This document shows positions 4,849-6,865 of a stretch of DNA of 6,865 bases, piece after piece (position 1 is the stretch's first letter; every line of letters begins with the position of its first letter). The DNA lies in assembly GCA_016788805.1 (NCBI GenBank), contig JAEUSE010000050.1:1-6865 (forward strand), read 5' to 3'. The notes below the pieces were generated by a model. That model was given only the letters and a program-made list of their open reading frames with translations, ran no database searches and was not told the origin of the DNA. The position numbers and the translations under genes were made by a program. The stretch is from Candidatus Doudnabacteria bacterium (GTDB taxonomy: Bacteria; Patescibacteriota; Doudnabacteria; UBA920).

Positions 4849-5361
4849 TTGGATTCTGTAAACCAATCTGACATAATTGCGCTCATTGGTCAGCGAGCCA
4901 GTGAGATTAACACCTGGATTATGGTGCGTAACATAATCTGGGCAACACTGCTACTTGCCGCACTCTGGCAAATTTCTGAATGCATTAAGGCAAACAATAA
5001 ATGGCGCTGGGTCCTTATTGGATCTATCTGCGTTGCCTGGGTCGCATTCGAGGCGTCGTGCGCATACTACTTACACGTAAATGGTAACCACAACGACCGG
5101 CTTGAACAGTTCATCGAAAAGAAGGAGCTTCGATACGAATATGGCCGCAGTCTAGAAAACTCGAAAGCCAAAGCAACCGCACCTATCGGGTTCTTCTTGC
5201 CCTACTTTGTGCTGTTCGTGCTTGCCTGCGTAATGTTGGCAAAACAACCTCCGCTAGAAAATGGCAAGTACTGGATGTGTGCAATAATCGCGGCTCTACT
5301 ACTCGTGGGAACGTATTACGCTCTGCTTATGTGGGCAGCCACAATACGGAAATTTCCGTAA
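4849..5361 (+). CDS. Four-helix integral membrane protein, function unknown
   Basis: A 170-residue protein from a TTG start with a near-perfect ribosome binding site. Four hydrophobic segments are visible at about residues 25-43, 54-75, 111-131 and 141-164. A hydrophilic, charged stretch (76-110) joins the second and third and contains an ERL..QFIEKKELRYEYGR-like amphipathic helix. The second helix has an acidic residue (Glu68) and a Cys pair (70-71 region, SC). There is no signal peptide, lipobox or catalytic motif that I recognise. With an even number of helices both ends should lie on the same side of the membrane, probably the cytoplasm. It follows the small Cys/His gene on the same strand but has its own promoter, and it converges on the DUF4349 gene across a shared terminator. 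The reading frame is convincing; the function is unassigned. Confidence 0.8.
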   Translation: MDSVNQSDIIALIGQRASEINTWIMVRNIIWATLLLAALWQISECIKANNKWRWVLIGSICVAWVAFEASCAYYLHVNGNHNDRLEQFIEKKELRYEYGRSLENSKAKATAPIGFFLPYFVLFVLACVMLAKQPPLENGKYWMCAIIAALLLVGTYYALLMWAATIRKFP

Positions 5362-5376
5362 CAAATCCAACAACGC

Positions 5377-5423
5377 AAAAGAGTGCGGAGCGAGACAATG
5401 TATGTCTCAACCCGCACTCTTTT
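5377..5423. terminator. Bidirectional two-tier hairpin terminator
   Basis: AAAAGAGTGCGG (5377-5388) and CCGCACTCTTTT (5412-5423) form a perfect 12-bp base. GAGACA (5392-5397) and TGTCTC (5403-5408) form a second stem on top. It lies 15 nt from the membrane-protein stop and 15 nt from the DUF4349 stop, and ends both converging genes. Confidence 0.85.
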
Positions 5424-5438
5424 CACGTCTGCGAATGT

Positions 5439-6593
5439 TTATATAACCAACAGGTTACTGCGTCGCCGATGGAAAAAGTAGCCAATGACCGCAAACACAA
5501 GTAGCAACCCAGACACCAGCCACTGCAACGAAACGTACATGTCCATAAACTGCCAAATGCTTACCCGGGTAAGCGAGATGTTTCCACGCACCGTAGCCAC
5601 GGTGTTTACCAATTGAGTGTCTTGCTTTAGTAAAGAAGTCTTACTTGCCTCCTGCGCTTGCAGTTGAGCATCTAAGTCTGCGAGGCGGTTCATGTAGCTT
5701 ACATTTTCGTCGCCCAATTTGGCATTGAAACCATTTATAGCTCTATTCAGCTCCGCAATGCGCGCTTCCAGTACCAAGGCCTGATCCGAATGATTTTGCT
5801 TTTCAGTTAGCAACCTGGCTCGTTCTTTGCTGCTCGCGGCTAGCTGTGCTTGTAACGCGGCTACTGTTTGGTTATGCGCATCTGTTAACTCATTTTTATT
5901 GACCTGCAACTGTGCCAATTGCTGTTCTACGTCTTTCGTCTGCTCTTCTATGTTTACCTTCTGTGAAAGCAAATTCTCGATTTGCACATGTTCGTTCACA
6001 AACTTTTCTCTCGCCAGGCTTTTTAGCTGCGTGCGGAAGCTTTCCAGTTTTTCTGCGGGCAACACAAAACTTACATACCCTGTTTGCTCTGAGCTAGAAG
6101 CACTATCTATGCGACCACTCAACCCTCGTACAAGTATTTGCAGCTGTTCAGAAAGCGCGCCTACTTTACGAGTTTTTACATACGCCCCGTAATCCGTTTT
6201 TAAAAATTGCCTGGTGTCTTCTATGGTTACCTCTTGCGGTGCTGCTTTGAGCATGGAACTACCCGCGTCGGACATGACAGTGGGCGCTGCCGCTTGCATA
6301 GAAAAAGTATCGGCGTCGGGTTGCGCGATAAAACTTTGCTCCCGGGTAGCAGCCTGCGGCAACAACCCCTTGTCGGCTTGTGGGCTCAATATGACAAACG
6401 CAACAACCGCAAGACCCGTTAAGGCAAAGGAGAACCACGGCACACGACGAACCTGTCTTGAATCCTGTTCACCGGCACGGGCAGCTGCCCGGCTTATAAA
6501 CTGCTGCTTCACCATGGCGGCATTACTCGGTAACCCTCGGTTAGCCTTCCCCCACTCCGCCAACTCCTGTTCTATTGTGTGTAACTTTTTCAT
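5439..6593 (-). CDS. DUF4349-type two-pass membrane protein, putative anti-sigma factor
   Basis: A 384-residue protein with a cytoplasmic N-terminus (1-50), a first transmembrane helix (about 52-70), a large extracytoplasmic region and a second helix (about 357-374) followed by a HRRR stop signal. The external part has the DUF4349 layout: an acidic start (EVTIEDTRQFLKTDYGAYVKTRKV, 121-144), a GRI..ASSSEQTGYVSFVLPAEKLESF segment (160-186), then a long Gln/Glu-rich coiled coil (about 205-335) and the closing SLTRVSIWQF before the last helix. The coiled coil looks longer than is usual. Its start overlaps the stop of the sigma gene (ATGA) and has no ribosome binding site of its own, so translation is probably coupled. 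This pairing suggests that residues 1-50 hold the sigma factor at the membrane. There is no HxxxCxxC zinc anti-sigma motif. DUF4349 is clear; the anti-sigma role is inferred. Confidence 0.85.
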   Translation of the reverse strand: MKKLHTIEQELAEWGKANRGLPSNAAMVKQQFISRAAARAGEQDSRQVRRVPWFSFALTGLAVVAFVILSPQADKGLLPQAATREQSFIAQPDADTFSMQAAAPTVMSDAGSSMLKAAPQEVTIEDTRQFLKTDYGAYVKTRKVGALSEQLQILVRGLSGRIDSASSSEQTGYVSFVLPAEKLESFRTQLKSLAREKFVNEHVQIENLLSQKVNIEEQTKDVEQQLAQLQVNKNELTDAHNQTVAALQAQLAASSKERARLLTEKQNHSDQALVLEARIAELNRAINGFNAKLGDENVSYMNRLADLDAQLQAQEASKTSLLKQDTQLVNTVATVRGNISLTRVSIWQFMDMYVSLQWLVSGLLLVFAVIGYFFHRRRSNLLVI

Positions 6594-6865
6594 ACATGTG
6601 AGGTATTAATGACCAAGCGAGCCCGGGCCAAGGCGCGCGACACCCGCACTCGAACGGCTACGGAATTACTATTAAGCGTTTTGGCAATTTCGTTAATAGA
6701 TAAGTCGGCAATGTACCGAAGGCGTAACAACTCTTGATCGGATTCTGAAAGTTTAGACAATGCCTGGTCTATAAGTAACTTACTATGGAGGGACTCGTGC
6801 TGATTACTATGAGGCTCGGTCTGCAATACCTCTCCCTCGACTCTGTTATTCTTTCGCCACAATTG
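6590..6865 (-). CDS. ECF RNA polymerase sigma factor, C-terminal part (5' truncated by window)
   Basis: About 91 residues are visible; the frame runs open through the window edge, so region 2 is missing. The first residues (WRKNNR) match the end of sigma region 2, where ECF factors read 'D-x-WRK'. After a variable linker comes region 4: LIDQALSKLSESDQELLRLRYIADLSINEIAKTLNSNSVAVRVRVSRALARAR. Its helix-turn-helix (IADLSINEIAKTLNSNSVAVRVRVSRAL) binds the promoter -35 box. The TTG at 6862 is not taken as the start because it falls inside the region 2 signature. The gene ends with TGA overlapping the ATG of the DUF4349 gene by 4 nt (ATGA), the classic layout of a sigma/anti-sigma pair. The C-terminus is short after the last helix. 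The family is secure; the regulon is unknown. Confidence 0.9.
   Translation of the reverse strand, partial: QLWRKNNRVEGEVLQTEPHSNQHESLHSKLLIDQALSKLSESDQELLRLRYIADLSINEIAKTLNSNSVAVRVRVSRALARARLVINTSHV

Noticed and set aside
5827..6609. Cys-rich plus-strand frames opposite the DUF4349 gene
   Set aside because: They mirror the Gln/Ala-rich coding sequence of the minus-strand gene and have no start signals of their own.
1..6865. CRISPR array, insertion sequence or prophage genes
   Set aside because: No regularly spaced repeats, transposase motifs, target duplications or phage proteins were seen on either strand.

Overview
The window is bacterial chromosome with mostly ordinary housekeeping content. 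It uses Shine-Dalgarno leaders, sigma-70-like promoters, ATG and TTG starts, and TGA as a true stop. That rules out the TGA=Gly code of Gracilibacteria/Absconditabacteria. Compact enzymes, an FNR-type oxidoreductase with no iron-sulfur domain, and a sugar-phosphate dehydrogenase fusion would fit a Patescibacteria/CPR-like genome. That is a weak guess made without any database search. No phage, transposase, CRISPR array, tRNA or rRNA was recognised.

Layout, left to right. (1) 2-310 (+) is the 3' end of a LolD/MacB-type ABC transporter ATPase, followed by a perfect bidirectional terminator. (2) 408-2741 (-) is one 777-residue frame joining a complete glucose-6-phosphate dehydrogenase to a complete short-type 6-phosphogluconate dehydrogenase, so both NADPH-forming steps of the oxidative pentose phosphate pathway lie on one chain. 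(3) 2742-2964 is a divergent intergenic region with a promoter for each neighbour, a REP-like imperfect palindrome and a triple heptamer. (4) 2965-3678 (+) is a ferredoxin-NADP reductase-like flavoprotein. (5) 3780-4205 (-) is a small VOC/glyoxalase-like protein with a leader of about 105 nt. (6) 4389-4745 (+) is a short independent transcription unit, with promoter and hairpin terminator, encoding a 64-residue Cys/His protein with a Trp/Lys-rich tail; its DNA is full of strong hairpins. (7) 4849-5361 (+) is an unrecognised four-helix membrane protein starting at TTG. (8) 5439-6865 (-) is an ECF sigma factor (cut by the window edge) joined by an ATGA overlap to a two-pass DUF4349 protein, probably its membrane regulator.

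How the parts may work together. The dehydrogenase fusion makes NADPH, and the divergent flavoprotein is a possible NAD(P)H user. The sigma/DUF4349 pair looks like an envelope-sensing switch. The unit at 4389-5361 is the least explained part. Almost every gene end carries a perfect stem-loop that can serve both strands, which fits the many convergent pairs.
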